Shown here: in pieces, positions 9,106 to 18,523 of the stretch
Position numbering within the stretch: the stretch's first letter is position 1
How the letters are laid out: every line of letters begins with the position of its first letter
Assembly (NCBI RefSeq): GCF_024228675.1
Contig: NZ_CP100461.1
Coordinates: 1,054,001-1,118,000, forward strand
Direction: 5' to 3'
From: Salinigranum marinum
Lineage (GTDB): Archaea > Halobacteriota > Halobacteria > Halobacteriales > Haloferacaceae
Length of the DNA stretch: 64,000 nt
Notes under the pieces: generated by a model
Databases searched by the model: none
What the model was told of the DNA's origin: nothing
Seen by the model: the letters and a program-made list of their open reading frames with translations, nothing else
Program-made: the position numbers and the translations under genes

Positions 9106-10290
9106 TCAGGTCTCGTCGCTCCCGGGTTCCTCCTCGGCCACGGTCGCCTCGCGGGCGGCGGCGGCCGCGCGGTCGAGGAGGTCGTCCGGTTCGGCCGCCC
9201 GCACCGCGGCGCGGGCGGCGGCCGTCTCGGGGTGCGACGGCGCGACGCGCTCACAACCCACGGGGAGCGTCGCGTCGTCGAACGTCCCGATGTCACGCGC
9301 GCAGGCGACGATGTCGTCTTTGTCCCACGTCAAGAGCGGTCGGTAGACGGGGCAGTCGACGGCGGCGGCCGTGACCGCGAGGTTCGGGCCCGTCTGACTC
9401 GACTTCTGGCCCACCGACTCGCCCGTCGCGACGGCGTGTGCGCCCTCGGTCTCGGCGACGACTTCGGCCATCCGGAGCATCGCCCGGCGGAGCGAGAGCA
9501 TCCGCGTGTCGCCGACCTCCCGCACCAGGCGCTCGACCACCGGTCCCCCGGGGACGACCCGGAGGCGGACGTCGGCGTTCGGCGCGCGCCGCCGGAGGCC
9601 GCGGACCGTCTCGGCCGCGCGGGCGCGGTGGTCAGCGCCGCCGTACGCCCCGATATCCACGTACAACGGCACGACACCGCAGCCACGCCGCAACAGTTGC
9701 CAGGCGGCGACGGGGGAGTCGATCCCGCCGCTCACGAGCGCGACGACGGTCCCCTGCGAGCCGACGGGAAACCCACCCGGGCCGTCGTACTGGACGGCGC
9801 TGACGAGGGCCCGCGCCTCGCGACAGTCGACCCGGTAACAGTGGTCGGGGTCGTCGAGGTCGACGGTGCCGCCGACGGCGTCGAGCACGGCGTCGCCGCC
9901 GACGCGTTCGATGTCGGCGCTGGTGAACGGGTGCGCGTCGGTCGGTCCCGCGCGTTCCCCACGGATCGCGAACGTCTCGTCTCGGGCGTGGTTCGCGGCC
10001 GTCCGGAGCGCCTCGGCGATGCTGTCGAGGGTCGGCTCGCGCTGCCGTGCCGGCCGCGCCCAGACGACCCCGGGGGTCTCGGCGGCGGCCCGGGCACGCC
10101 GGTCGAGTTCGGCGGTCGGCCCGTGGAGGTAGAGTCGCGACCACGTCCGCTCGACCGTCGCGTCGAGTCCACGGTCGGCGAGGACCGCGTCGAGGTTTAC
10201 CGCAAGCCGATCGAGCAGTTTCGTCCGGACCGACGCGCTCTTGATCCCGATCTCGCCGTATCCGACGACGACGGTCGCGCTGGATACCAC
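9106..10290 (-). CDS. thiI: tRNA sulfurtransferase ThiI (tRNA 4-thiouridine synthesis)
   Basis: Puts sulfur into U8 of tRNA and may supply sulfur for the thiazole ring of thiamine. The N-terminal ferredoxin-like/THUMP region (VVVGYGEIGIKS, TWSRLYLHG) is followed by the PP-loop ATP pyrophosphatase motif VALVSGGIDSPVAAW, then TGESVGQKSSQT and LLTWDKDDIV. There is no rhodanese domain. I chose GTG 10290 (394 aa) because the family begins at about VVVGYGEIG; an in-frame GTG at 10350 would add 20 atypical residues. It diverges from ppk1. Confidence 0.92.
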   Translation of the reverse strand: MVSSATVVVGYGEIGIKSASVRTKLLDRLAVNLDAVLADRGLDATVERTWSRLYLHGPTAELDRRARAAAETPGVVWARPARQREPTLDSIAEALRTAANHARDETFAIRGERAGPTDAHPFTSADIERVGGDAVLDAVGGTVDLDDPDHCYRVDCREARALVSAVQYDGPGGFPVGSQGTVVALVSGGIDSPVAAWQLLRRGCGVVPLYVDIGAYGGADHRARAAETVRGLRRRAPNADVRLRVVPGGPVVERLVREVGDTRMLSLRRAMLRMAEVVAETEGAHAVATGESVGQKSSQTGPNLAVTAAAVDCPVYRPLLTWDKDDIVACARDIGTFDDATLPVGCERVAPSHPETAAARAAVRAAEPDDLLDRAAAAAREATVAEEEPGSDET

Positions 10291-10468
10291 AGTCGACGTT
10301 ATCTCCCCGCGGGCTTCAGCGTTTCCGGTCCGCGCCGCACGGCCCCGCACAGGCGAGCCTTCGTACCCCTCACCGGGGCTATGTAGCCCACTTCCGAATT
10401 CATATAAACCCTCTTGTGTGCTGAAGCCCTCTTATTACTCAACTGACGGCTCTCGCTCCCCCGCGCTC

Positions 10469-12994
10469 ATGTCACAGAACGGCAACACACCCCCCGCACC
10501 GACCGCCGACACCGACGTCGACTTCGGCGACCCCGAGCTGTATCTGAACCGCGAACTCTCCGAACTCGCGTTCCAGCGGCGCGTCCTCCACGAGGCGCTC
10601 GACGAACGCAACCCGCTTCTCGAACGCGTCCGCTTTCTCGCCATCTTCACCAAGAACCTCGACGAGTTCTTCATGAAACGCGTCGGCGGCCTGAAACAGC
10701 AGGTCGACGCGGGCGTCACCGAGCGGACGGCCGACGGCCGTACCCCCTTTGCCCAGTGGACGGCGGTCCACGAGGTCGCCGGCCCGATGTTCGACCGGCA
10801 GTCGGCGTGCTACCGAGAGACGGTCCGCCCGGCGCTGGCCGAGGTCGGCATCCACGTCACCGACTACGACGATCTCACGGAGAGCCAGCGAGCGGAGATG
10901 CGGTCGTACTTCGAAGAGAGCGTTTTACCGACGCTGACGCCGCTGTCGTTCGACCCCGCCCACCCGTTCCCGTTCATCTCGAACCTCTCGCTATCGCTGG
11001 CGGTACTGACCCGGAAACCGGGGCAGACCGACCCGACGTTCACCCGGGTGAAGATCCCCCAGAACCGCCCCCGGCTGGTCGAGGTCGACGCCGATGTCGG
11101 CGACCCCGAACGCCGGTTCGTCCTCCTCGAAGAGGTCGTTCGCGCGAACCTCGACCTCCTGCTCCCGAACGTGGAGATCGTCGACACGGCGCTTTTCAAA
11201 CTCACCCGGAACGCCGAGGTCCGGCGGAACGAGGAGGTCGCGGAGGACCTCATCGAGGTCATCCAAGAGGTGCTCGAACAGCGGCGGTTCGCCGCCGCGG
11301 TCCGGATGGAACTGGAGGCCGACGCCCCGGACCGGATCCGCGATCTGCTGATCGAGGAACTCGACCTCGTCGAGCGGGAGGTGTACGACGTCTCCGGGCC
11401 GATCGACTACCGCGAGTTCATGGCCCTCACCGAACTGGACCGGCCCGAACTGAAGCTCGACGACTGGTCGCCGCTCCCGCATCCGCGGTTGCCGAACTCG
11501 GAACGAATGCCGGAGGGGCCCGACGGGCGGAGCCACACCGTCTTCGACGAGATCCGCCGTGACGACGTGCTCCTCCACCACCCGTACCACTCGTTTACCG
11601 ACACGGTCCAGCGGTTCCTCGACGAGGCCGCCCACGATCCCGACGTGCTCGCGATCAAGGCGGCGATCTATCGGACGGCGTCGGACTCGAAGGTGATCCA
11701 GTCGCTCATCGACGCCGCCGACAACGGCAAGCAGGTGGCGGTGATGGTCGAACTCAAAGCGCGGTTCGACGAGCAGAACAATCTCGAGTGGGTGCGCACG
11801 CTGGAGGAGGAAGGCATCCACGTCGCCTACGGGACGGTGGGGTTGAAGACACACACGAAGACCGCACTCGTCGTCCGCGAGGAGGCAGACGGCGTCCAGC
11901 TGTACTCACACGTCGCCACGGGTAACTACCACTCCGGTACGGCGAAGGGGTACGTCGACCTCGGACTGCTCACGGCGGACCGCGACATCGGCCAAGACCT
12001 GGTGAAAGTGTTCAACTTCTTCACCGGCCCCTCGCTCGACGAGCAGTTCCGCAAACTGCTCATCTCGCCGGTGACGATGCGACGGCGGCTCACGGAACTG
12101 ATCCGCCGTGAGGCCGAACACGCCCGCGCCGGTCGCCGCGCCCGCATCGTGATCAAGGCCAACGCGCTCGAGGATCCGAGCCTCGTGCGGGAACTGTACT
12201 GCGCGTCGATCGCGGGCGTCGACATCGACCTCGTGATCCGCGACATCTGCCGGCTCCGACCGGGCCTCGACGGCGTGAGCGAGACGGTCGACGTCTACAG
12301 CATCGTCGACCGCTTCCTCGAGCACTCGCGCATCTTCTACTTCGAGAATGATGGGAACCCCCAGTACTACGTCGGCTCCGCGGACTGGATGACCCGCAAC
12401 CTCGACAACCGGGTCGAGGCGGTCGCGCCCGTCTCCGACCCCGCTATCCGCGAACAGCTCCGATTCGTGCTCGACCTCTGTCTGCAGGACAACCGGTCGG
12501 CGTGGGTGATGAACGCCGACGGTACGTACGACCAGCGCCGGCCCGGCCCGGACGAGTCGACCGTCTGCACGCAGGAAGTCCTGATGGACCGCGCCCGTGC
12601 CGCACACGAGGCCGGCGACGACCGCGGCATCGTCCCCGAACACCCGGCCGTCGAGACGACCCTCCTGTGCGAGAGACCGGCCGACACGGCACCGGATACC
12701 GGCCCGTCGCTGGAGGCGGACGGAGAACACCGTTCCGACGCGGACGACACGGACGGCACCGACCCCGCGACCGAGGGTGAACCGAACGCCCACATGGCCT
12801 CGGGCGACGGGGGACGCGACCCAGACACCGTCGCCGACGGGGAGCTCCCGGCGGTGCTGGCCGACTACCCCGACCGCTGGTACGTCCCCGACAGCGACCG
12901 CTACGGGTTCGCGGTCCGGACGCCCGACGGCGGCCGCGACTACCGGAAGACGAGAGAGGCGGCGGCCGCCTTGGTGGAGCGGTACTGGGCGTAG
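10469..12994 (+). CDS. ppk1: Polyphosphate kinase 1
   Basis: Reversibly polymerises the gamma-phosphate of ATP into polyphosphate. The family order is clear: N-terminal helical domain (YLNRELSELAFQRRVL, TKNLDEFFMKRVG), then two phospholipase-D-like catalytic domains with IKAAIYRT, MVELKARFDEQNN, the active-site histidine in GLKTHTKTALV, and SHVATGNYH. 841 residues, longer than the ~700 usual in bacteria because of an acidic linker (about residues 735-790) and a short terminal domain ending RKTREAAAALVERYW. The ATG at 10469 follows an AT-rich promoter-like stretch at about 10390-10440. Confidence 0.96.
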   Translation: MSQNGNTPPAPTADTDVDFGDPELYLNRELSELAFQRRVLHEALDERNPLLERVRFLAIFTKNLDEFFMKRVGGLKQQVDAGVTERTADGRTPFAQWTAVHEVAGPMFDRQSACYRETVRPALAEVGIHVTDYDDLTESQRAEMRSYFEESVLPTLTPLSFDPAHPFPFISNLSLSLAVLTRKPGQTDPTFTRVKIPQNRPRLVEVDADVGDPERRFVLLEEVVRANLDLLLPNVEIVDTALFKLTRNAEVRRNEEVAEDLIEVIQEVLEQRRFAAAVRMELEADAPDRIRDLLIEELDLVEREVYDVSGPIDYREFMALTELDRPELKLDDWSPLPHPRLPNSERMPEGPDGRSHTVFDEIRRDDVLLHHPYHSFTDTVQRFLDEAAHDPDVLAIKAAIYRTASDSKVIQSLIDAADNGKQVAVMVELKARFDEQNNLEWVRTLEEEGIHVAYGTVGLKTHTKTALVVREEADGVQLYSHVATGNYHSGTAKGYVDLGLLTADRDIGQDLVKVFNFFTGPSLDEQFRKLLISPVTMRRRLTELIRREAEHARAGRRARIVIKANALEDPSLVRELYCASIAGVDIDLVIRDICRLRPGLDGVSETVDVYSIVDRFLEHSRIFYFENDGNPQYYVGSADWMTRNLDNRVEAVAPVSDPAIREQLRFVLDLCLQDNRSAWVMNADGTYDQRRPGPDESTVCTQEVLMDRARAAHEAGDDRGIVPEHPAVETTLLCERPADTAPDTGPSLEADGEHRSDADDTDGTDPATEGEPNAHMASGDGGRDPDTVADGELPAVLADYPDRWYVPDSDRYGFAVRTPDGGRDYRKTREAAAALVERYWA

Positions 12995-13429
12995 TCAGTA
13001 CGGGCCGAGCGTGGTCGACGGAGACCGACGGAGAAGAGTAGAGGGGTGACGTGTCCAAATGGATGGGCTGGGCCGAGCGTTCGGATTACGTCGAGAGTTC
13101 GTCCATCGTCCGCTGCATCGAGCAGTACGCGGCCGTCCGACGCGTCCTCGTGCCCGACGCGGTCGCCGAGTCGTCCTCGGGCAGTCCGTGGGAGCGCGGG
13201 CGGGTCGGGTCGGCACTGGCGTCGGCTGGAACGGGGTCGGTGATGGGTGCGTCGTCTGCTGACATTGTTCACATTGATGTCGAATAGGGTGTTAAAACTT
13301 GCCTACAGACGCATATAAGGTGTAGATATTGTATGTAGAGCGGTCCCTTGGTGAAAGATCTGATTACTCGCACGCGACGACCGAGTCGGGTGGGCCGGCG
13401 GCCGACCCCCGACCGCGACGACACCGGCC
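12995..13429. other. Intergenic stretch after ppk1, no firm gene
   Basis: The left part is GC-rich and holds a 78-codon plus-strand frame (13051-13287). Its middle (SDYVESSSIVRCIEQYAAVRRV) and end (SADIVHIDVE) look mildly protein-like, but it has no homology I can name. It could be the N-terminal remnant of a membrane protein. The right part (13255-13345) turns AT-rich with possible TATA elements (CATATAAGG near 13310-13320, and a TTGTATGTA stretch). Nothing obvious is driven by them on the plus strand, since the next gene lies on the minus strand. Confidence 0.5.
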
Positions 13430-14647
13430 TCAGAAGGTGCGCAGTTCGCCGTCGATGACCCGTTCCGTGATCTCGGTGACGGCCGCGAGCTCGCGGTCGA
13501 CGATCGTCTCCACCGCGCCCTCGATGTCGCCGACCTGGACGCCCGGTTCGGTGACGAGTTCGACGTCGGCGACGTGTGGCTGGTCGATTGGGCGGCCGAT
13601 CTGACTCAGCAGGCGGACGCGGAGGTCACGGATCCCGTCGACCTCGTCGACCACACGATGAGCGATCTCCGTCGAGAGGAGGTTGTAGATCTTCCCGATG
13701 TGGTTGACGGGGTTCTTCCCCGAGGTGGCCTCCATCGACATCGGCCGGTTGGGGGTGATGAGCCCGTTCGAGCGGTTCCCCCTCCCGACGGAGCCGTCGT
13801 CACCCTGCTCGGCCGAGGTGCCCGTAGTCGTGAGGTAGATCGCGCCCTCGTCGTAGTCGTCGGCGGTGTTGACGTCGACGTGGACCTCCCGGTCTGTGTA
13901 CTCGCCCGCGAGGTCCGCCACGAACGCCCGGACGTCGGCGACGGCCTCCTTGTACGAACTCATGTCCTCGACGTAGGCGTCGACCAGCGCGACGGCCACG
14001 GTCAGGTCGATCCGGTCGTCCTCGCGTTTGCCCATGATCTTCACGTCCGGACCGATCTCGGGGTTGGCCTCGGCGTACCGGCCGTTCAGCGCGTCCTCCG
14101 CTTCGAGGACGATCTGTTCGGTCTCGGTCAGCGGCGCGTGGCCTACCCCGAAGCTCGTGTCGTTGGCCATCGGCACCTGGCCGTCGTCGCCGAAGACGTC
14201 TCTGAGGTCGCCCGACCCTTCGCCCAGACGGACGTCGACGACGACGTCGGTGCCGACTTCGAGTTCGGGGATGGTCTCGTTGAGATAGTCGCGCGCGGCT
14301 TCGAGCGCGACGGCGTCGACGGGGAGGGTGTACTCGGTGCCCTCGTCGTCGACGTAGTGTTTGGTCGCACGGCCGACGATGAGGACGTAGATCGGCTCGA
14401 GGATCTCGCCGCCGCCGAACGCCGGCGCGGCCGACCCCGCGACGAGCTGCGTCTCGTCGGTGTTGTAGTGGAGGACGTGGCCCACGCGGTCGAGATACAG
14501 CGTCGAGAGCGCGCGGGAGACGCTCTCAGCGATGCCGTCGCAGATGGAGTCCGGGTGGCCGAGACCTTTCCGTTCGACGATCTCTACCTGCTGGTCTTCC
14601 ACCGCGAGCCGGTCGACGGACTCGATCTGGATGTTCCGCTCGGTCAT
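13430..14647 (-). CDS. mat: Archaeal-type methionine adenosyltransferase (S-adenosylmethionine synthetase)
   Basis: Makes S-adenosylmethionine from methionine and ATP. The protein belongs to the archaeal branch: it begins MTERNIQIE, has [18 protein letters not shown], and contains [20 protein letters not shown] and the [13 protein letters not shown] segment. It has 405 residues, the family norm. ATG at 14647. It supplies the methyl donor used elsewhere in the window by the DNA methylases, trmO and diphthamide pathway proteins. Confidence 0.97.
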   Translation of the reverse strand: MTERNIQIESVDRLAVEDQQVEIVERKGLGHPDSICDGIAESVSRALSTLYLDRVGHVLHYNTDETQLVAGSAAPAFGGGEILEPIYVLIVGRATKHYVDDEGTEYTLPVDAVALEAARDYLNETIPELEVGTDVVVDVRLGEGSGDLRDVFGDDGQVPMANDTSFGVGHAPLTETEQIVLEAEDALNGRYAEANPEIGPDVKIMGKREDDRIDLTVAVALVDAYVEDMSSYKEAVADVRAFVADLAGEYTDREVHVDVNTADDYDEGAIYLTTTGTSAEQGDDGSVGRGNRSNGLITPNRPMSMEATSGKNPVNHIGKIYNLLSTEIAHRVVDEVDGIRDLRVRLLSQIGRPIDQPHVADVELVTEPGVQVGDIEGAVETIVDRELAAVTEITERVIDGELRTF

Positions 14648-14755
14648 TGAGGGAGGATAAACCCGGCCATCGCCTATAACTTGCGGAAAGTTTCTCGAAC
14701 GGATGTATTACCACGGTGTATTATCTTCGGCCCTGCCCTCACTGTCCGCGCTCGC

Positions 14756-15355
14756 TCACGTCGTGTCCGTCCCGACGTCGACTCCTGCGTCTCTGCCGTC
14801 GTCGCCTCCAGTCCCGTTCGCGTCGTCCCGCGCGAGGAGCAACCCGAGGTAGGAGGTCCTGATCTGGTCGTCGGGGTCGAGGCCGAGGTCGCGGACGAGA
14901 GCGAACACGCCCTCCCGGGCGTCGTCGACGGCGGCCGACTCGGTTTCGACCTCGACGTACTCGCCGAGGTCGGTCACGGCGTCGAGGGTGACCGTGTACT
15001 CTCCCAAAGGGAAGCGTTCGCGGTCCTTCTCGACGACGGCCGCCGGCCGGAACCCGAGCGCGCGCAGGATCTCGTCCATCGTCTCGTCCTCGGCGACGCC
15101 CGTCTCGTGTTCGCGGCGCGTCTTCGAGTCGGCGTCGACGAGCGGCCCCTTGTACGTGACGAGCGTCTCTCCCCCGTCATCCCCGCGTACGCGGCGGATC
15201 CGGAGCGCTTCGTCGGTCTCGGCGAACTCGCGGTGGGGAGCGTCGTAGTACGTGTCGCGCTGGGTCACCGTACCGAGCGACTCCGCACCCAGTTCCGCGA
15301 GTCGCTCTCGAACGCCGGCGTGGTCGGCGGGCAGTTTCACTTCGACTTCGTACAC
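14756..15355 (-). CDS. CYTH-domain protein, class IV adenylate cyclase / thiamine-triphosphatase family
   Basis: Starts MYEVEVK, giving the ExExK metal/phosphate signature of CYTH enzymes (E3, E5, K7). Further alternating basic and acidic strands follow, as in the tunnel fold (RQTDTYY-like QRDTYYDA, ALRIRR, TYKGPLVD, VTLDAVTDLGEYVEVE). The family binds triphosphates; haloarchaeal members are usually named cyclase CyaB, but phosphatase activity is as likely. GTG 15355 is chosen because the motif starts there; a TTG at 15382 would add nine residues. A short Thr/Asp-rich tail ends the protein. Confidence 0.85.
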   Translation of the reverse strand: MYEVEVKLPADHAGVRERLAELGAESLGTVTQRDTYYDAPHREFAETDEALRIRRVRGDDGGETLVTYKGPLVDADSKTRREHETGVAEDETMDEILRALGFRPAAVVEKDRERFPLGEYTVTLDAVTDLGEYVEVETESAAVDDAREGVFALVRDLGLDPDDQIRTSYLGLLLARDDANGTGGDDGRDAGVDVGTDTT

Positions 15356-15634
15356 GCCCCCGAGAGGGTGAGCCGTGGACAAAAGCGTGGTCGTCTCCGG
15401 CCGTGGGGCGACGAAGCGGCCGGGCGTGACCTGGAAGGGGGCTCGATCGCTCGCTCTTCGCGGGAGTTCGAGCCGATGACGCCGCTGTCAATCGCTTCGA
15501 CGTTCTCCGACTCCCCGTTCCCGACGACGACCCGTCTCGCGTGCGGTCTCCGTCGTGGGGCCGACGATCCGGGAGTAACGCCGCGCGCGGCCCGAAACGT
15601 GATTCTTAAGAGTCGGACGACTCACCGTTGGGGT

Positions 15635-16660
15635 ATGACCGATGACCAGCAGGCGGAGTCGACGGACGTCGACGCCGAGGTCGAGGCGGAGACCGACGCC
15701 GACGCGGAGACCGACGCCGACGCGGAAGAACACGGTATCCAGCACGGCGACTTCGTCCGTCTCGCGTACACGATGCGGACCATCCCCGACGAAGACGAGG
15801 ACGAGGAGGGAATGGTCGTCGACACTACGGACCAGGAGGTCGCCGAGGAGGCCGACATCGACACCGAGGAGTACGACTTCGAGCCCCGCATCATCATCGT
15901 CGGCGAGGGCCACGTGTTCGAGGCCGTCGACGACGCGCTCGTCGGCGGCGAGGCCGGTGACGCCGGCACCGTGACCATCCCCGCCGCCGAGGCCTTTGGG
16001 GAAGTCGACGAGGACGAGATCCGCACGGTGAGCGCCTCGAAGATCGACGAGGACGACCGCTACCCCGGCGCGCAGGTCCAGATCGACGGCGAACAGGGCC
16101 GGATCGAGACCATCATCGGCGGCCGCGCGCGCGTCAACTTCAACCACCCGCTCGCGGGTGAGGACCTCGAGTACGAGTACGAGATCCTCGATCTCGTCGA
16201 CGATCGCACGGACAAGGCCAAGGGCCTCCTGGGGCTGTACCTCCAGCAGACGCCCGAACTCTGGATCCAGACCGACGAGGTCGAAGAAGAAGTGGAAGTC
16301 GAAGTCGAATCCGACGACGACGACGACGAGGAGAGCGAACCCGAGTACGAGACCGAGCTCCAGACGGCCGAGAAGGAGACGCTGTACATCGAGGCCACGC
16401 CGCAGATGACGATGAACCAGCAGTGGCTCTTCTCGAAGCAGCAGATCGCCCAGGACGTCATCAACCGTCTCGACCTTGACCGCGTCATCGTCCAGGAGAC
16501 CATCGACGGGATGGGCGGAATGATGGGCGGCATGGGCGGAATGATGGGCGGTATGGGCGGCGGTGCGGCCCCCGAGGATATCGAAGAGGCCCTCGACGAC
16601 GTCGACGTCGACGCGGACGAGATCGCCGACGAACTCGACGCCGACCTCGACGAGGAGTAA
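15635..16660 (+). CDS. FKBP/SlyD-type peptidyl-prolyl isomerase with acidic extensions and GGM-rich tail
   Basis: Catalyses proline cis-trans isomerisation and likely acts as a folding chaperone. The FKBP domain with SlyD-like insert runs from about residue 45 (HGDFVRLAYTMRT) through GEGHVFEAVDDALVGGEAGD and GGRARVNFNHPLAGEDLEY. A second part from about 230 (TLYIEATPQMTMNQQWLFSKQQ, INRLDLDRVI) is typical of archaeal long FKBPs. Between them lies a Glu/Asp-rich linker. Residues about 291-312 are a Gly-Met tract (GGMMGGMGGMMGGMGGG), followed by an acidic tail. The ATG at 15635 fits the acidic N-terminus. 341 residues. Confidence 0.93.
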   Translation: MTDDQQAESTDVDAEVEAETDADAETDADAEEHGIQHGDFVRLAYTMRTIPDEDEDEEGMVVDTTDQEVAEEADIDTEEYDFEPRIIIVGEGHVFEAVDDALVGGEAGDAGTVTIPAAEAFGEVDEDEIRTVSASKIDEDDRYPGAQVQIDGEQGRIETIIGGRARVNFNHPLAGEDLEYEYEILDLVDDRTDKAKGLLGLYLQQTPELWIQTDEVEEEVEVEVESDDDDDEESEPEYETELQTAEKETLYIEATPQMTMNQQWLFSKQQIAQDVINRLDLDRVIVQETIDGMGGMMGGMGGMMGGMGGGAAPEDIEEALDDVDVDADEIADELDADLDEE

Positions 16661-16764
16661 CGCCCCGTCCTTCGACGGCCGACCGTTCGACTCGGCTCGC
16701 CGTTCCGGTTGCGAGCCCGTAGCGTATCGTATCCGTTATTTGGGTGGGCTACGCCCTCGCTCGT

Positions 16765-17022
16765 ATGGAACTCCCCGGGAGCGTCCGTGACGACCTCCTT
16801 GTCGCCCTCGTCGCGGCCGGTTGCACCGTCGCGCTCACCCTCTCACTCCGGTACGGTGTCGGCCTGCGCCCGCCGCTGCTGCTGCGGCTCGCGCCGATGG
16901 TTCCGTACTTCGGCTATCTGTTCTCGAAACGGAGCGGTCCGCTGTCGACGCTCTCGCCGCGCAGTTGGATCGGTACGACGGTCGTCGTGACGCTGGCGAC
17001 GTTCGCCTCCTTCGTCGTGTGA
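16765..17022 (+). CDS. Small membrane protein, unknown
   Basis: 85 residues from ATG 16765 (an in-frame GTG at 16744 would add seven). Two or three hydrophobic segments are visible: LLVALVAAGCTVALTLSL, a middle LLLRLAPMVPYFGYLF, and a C-terminal TTVVVTLATFASFVV. I do not recognise the family. It follows the FKBP gene by about 100 bases, with a TATA-like TATCCGTTATTTGG between them, so it probably has its own promoter. Confidence 0.6.
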   Translation: MELPGSVRDDLLVALVAAGCTVALTLSLRYGVGLRPPLLLRLAPMVPYFGYLFSKRSGPLSTLSPRSWIGTTVVVTLATFASFVV

Positions 17023-17149
17023 GGACTCGGAGCGCCGCGAGTATCTCGGTGACGTGGCCTCACCGCCTCGGAGTCCGCGCTGTCCCTCCCCGGTCGACCG
17101 CCGTCGGAGCCGAGCCGCGTCCGGGTCGCGTCCGAGTCGACCGACCGCG

Positions 17150-17776
17150 TCAGGCGATGTCGCGGCTGGTGTCGACGTCGACTTCCTCGGTGAGCCGGAG
17201 CTTGATCGTCTCGTCGAGCGCCCGACCGCCGCGGAACTTCGGGATGGCGAGGCGGTTCTCGATCTCCGAGCCACTCACCGAGGTGTCGAGATCGAAGACG
17301 ATGTCGGACATGTGTTTCGTCAGCCCGCGGTTTCGCGGCAGGTTCGCGGACTTCAGTCCGTGGAGGACGGTGAGTCCGCCGGTGTTGATCATGTGGGTCT
17401 GGACCTCGTTGAGGAAGTTCTGATACCGAGCGGGCTCGACGCGTTCGAGGACGTCGACGATATCGATGATGAGATTTGCTTCCTCGGGGAGGCCACGGAT
17501 GAGTCGGTGTGCCTGGTCGACCGGACCGTCGCCGTCGACGCCGCGAACCGTCGGGTTCCCGGTGCGGACCGACGAGCGGTCGAGCGCATCGCGAACCGCC
17601 TGGTCCGAGCGCGCGGTCGTCAGGTAGAGTGTGCCGCGTGCGGCGGTCAACTCGTAGAGAATGAGCTCCGACTGGCTCGCTGGATCCGCACCGAGGAAGA
17701 CGATACTCCCGGCCGGAATGCCGCCGTCGAGTTGCCTGTCGAGGACGGTGATCCCGGTCGGAAGTCGCTTCGTCAT
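17150..17776 (-). CDS. RecA/RAD55-like (KaiC-type) protein with degenerate P-loop
   Basis: 208 residues with the KaiC/RAD55 opening TGITVLDRQLDGGIPAGSIVFLGADP and the Walker-B-like strand ANLIIDIVDVLE. The P-loop position reads GADPASQSE (about residues 29-37), without the GK[T/S] needed for ordinary ATP binding, so it is probably a non-hydrolysing regulator or binding platform. Its start lies 9 bases after the stop of the MinD-like gene, so the two are very likely one operon and may act together. Confidence 0.85.
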   Translation of the reverse strand: MTKRLPTGITVLDRQLDGGIPAGSIVFLGADPASQSELILYELTAARGTLYLTTARSDQAVRDALDRSSVRTGNPTVRGVDGDGPVDQAHRLIRGLPEEANLIIDIVDVLERVEPARYQNFLNEVQTHMINTGGLTVLHGLKSANLPRNRGLTKHMSDIVFDLDTSVSGSEIENRLAIPKFRGGRALDETIKLRLTEEVDVDTSRDIA

Positions 17777-17785
17777 ACAGGGTTG

Positions 17786-18469
17786 TTACACGTCGTCACA
17801 CATATGAGTTGTCATACTGATATCGGATCTGATACCCTGAGTGGTGAGATCGTGCTCGCCCGTCCGCCTCCCGCGCGAGGCCACCCGTTCGGCGACGGTC
17901 GTGTACGCGCTGTGGACCCGGTCGTCGGTGAGGACCGGGGCGGCGACGTTCGGAACGGTCCCCAGGACGCGACAGTCGAGCAACGACTCGACGCCCCGTG
18001 GGGTCGCGCTCGTCCGCGTCAGGACGACTCCGTGGACGCGACAGCCGAGTGCGCGCGCCATCGCGGCCGTCTTCGCCGCGTCGCGGAGCGCCGGCGCACA
18101 GGCCGTCGAGACGAGCACCACGTCCGAGACGGCGGACAGCGGCGCGGCCGCGTCCGGCCCCGCACCCCCCGGGCAGTCGACGAGGACGCGCGCGTCCGTC
18201 GCTGCGGCCACGCGGGACAACACCGTCGTCACCTCGGCGTCACTGGTCGTCGGTGGCGGTGCGGGAAGCACCGAGACGCCTTCGATCACGCGCTGGGGTT
18301 CCACGCCGTCGGCGGCCGTCGGTTCGCGCGCGACGCCGGCCATCGCGTGGAGGTTCGGCATGTCACGGTCGGTGTCGACGACGACCGCCTCCCCGTCGAG
18401 GGCGGCTCCGAGGCCGAGCGCCGTGGTCGTCTTCCCACACCCTCCTTTCCCGCCTGCGACTGCGAGCAT
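17786..18469 (-). CDS. MinD/ParA-family ATPase
   Basis: 227 residues opening MLAVAGGKGGCGKTTTALG, the deviant Walker A motif (first lysine K8, second K13) of ParA/MinD proteins. VLVDCPGGAGPD is the Walker B-like strand and VVLTRTSATPRGV follows the typical switch region. These ATPases form sandwich dimers and place or segregate cargo. The C-terminus lacks a clear amphipathic membrane helix, so membrane binding is not supported. First gene of an apparent two-gene operon with the RAD55-like protein. Confidence 0.9.
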   Translation of the reverse strand: MLAVAGGKGGCGKTTTALGLGAALDGEAVVVDTDRDMPNLHAMAGVAREPTAADGVEPQRVIEGVSVLPAPPPTTSDAEVTTVLSRVAAATDARVLVDCPGGAGPDAAAPLSAVSDVVLVSTACAPALRDAAKTAAMARALGCRVHGVVLTRTSATPRGVESLLDCRVLGTVPNVAAPVLTDDRVHSAYTTVAERVASRGRRTGEHDLTTQGIRSDISMTTHMCDDV

Positions 18470-18523
18470 AGACGACGCTGGCGGCGTGATGGTATTTGAA
18501 TCCGGGGACCGCCCCCGCGTCGG

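Noticed and set aside
13051-13287. 78-codon plus-strand frame after ppk1
   Set aside because: It lacks the acidic bias and any motif I can name; kept only as a note in the intergenic entry.
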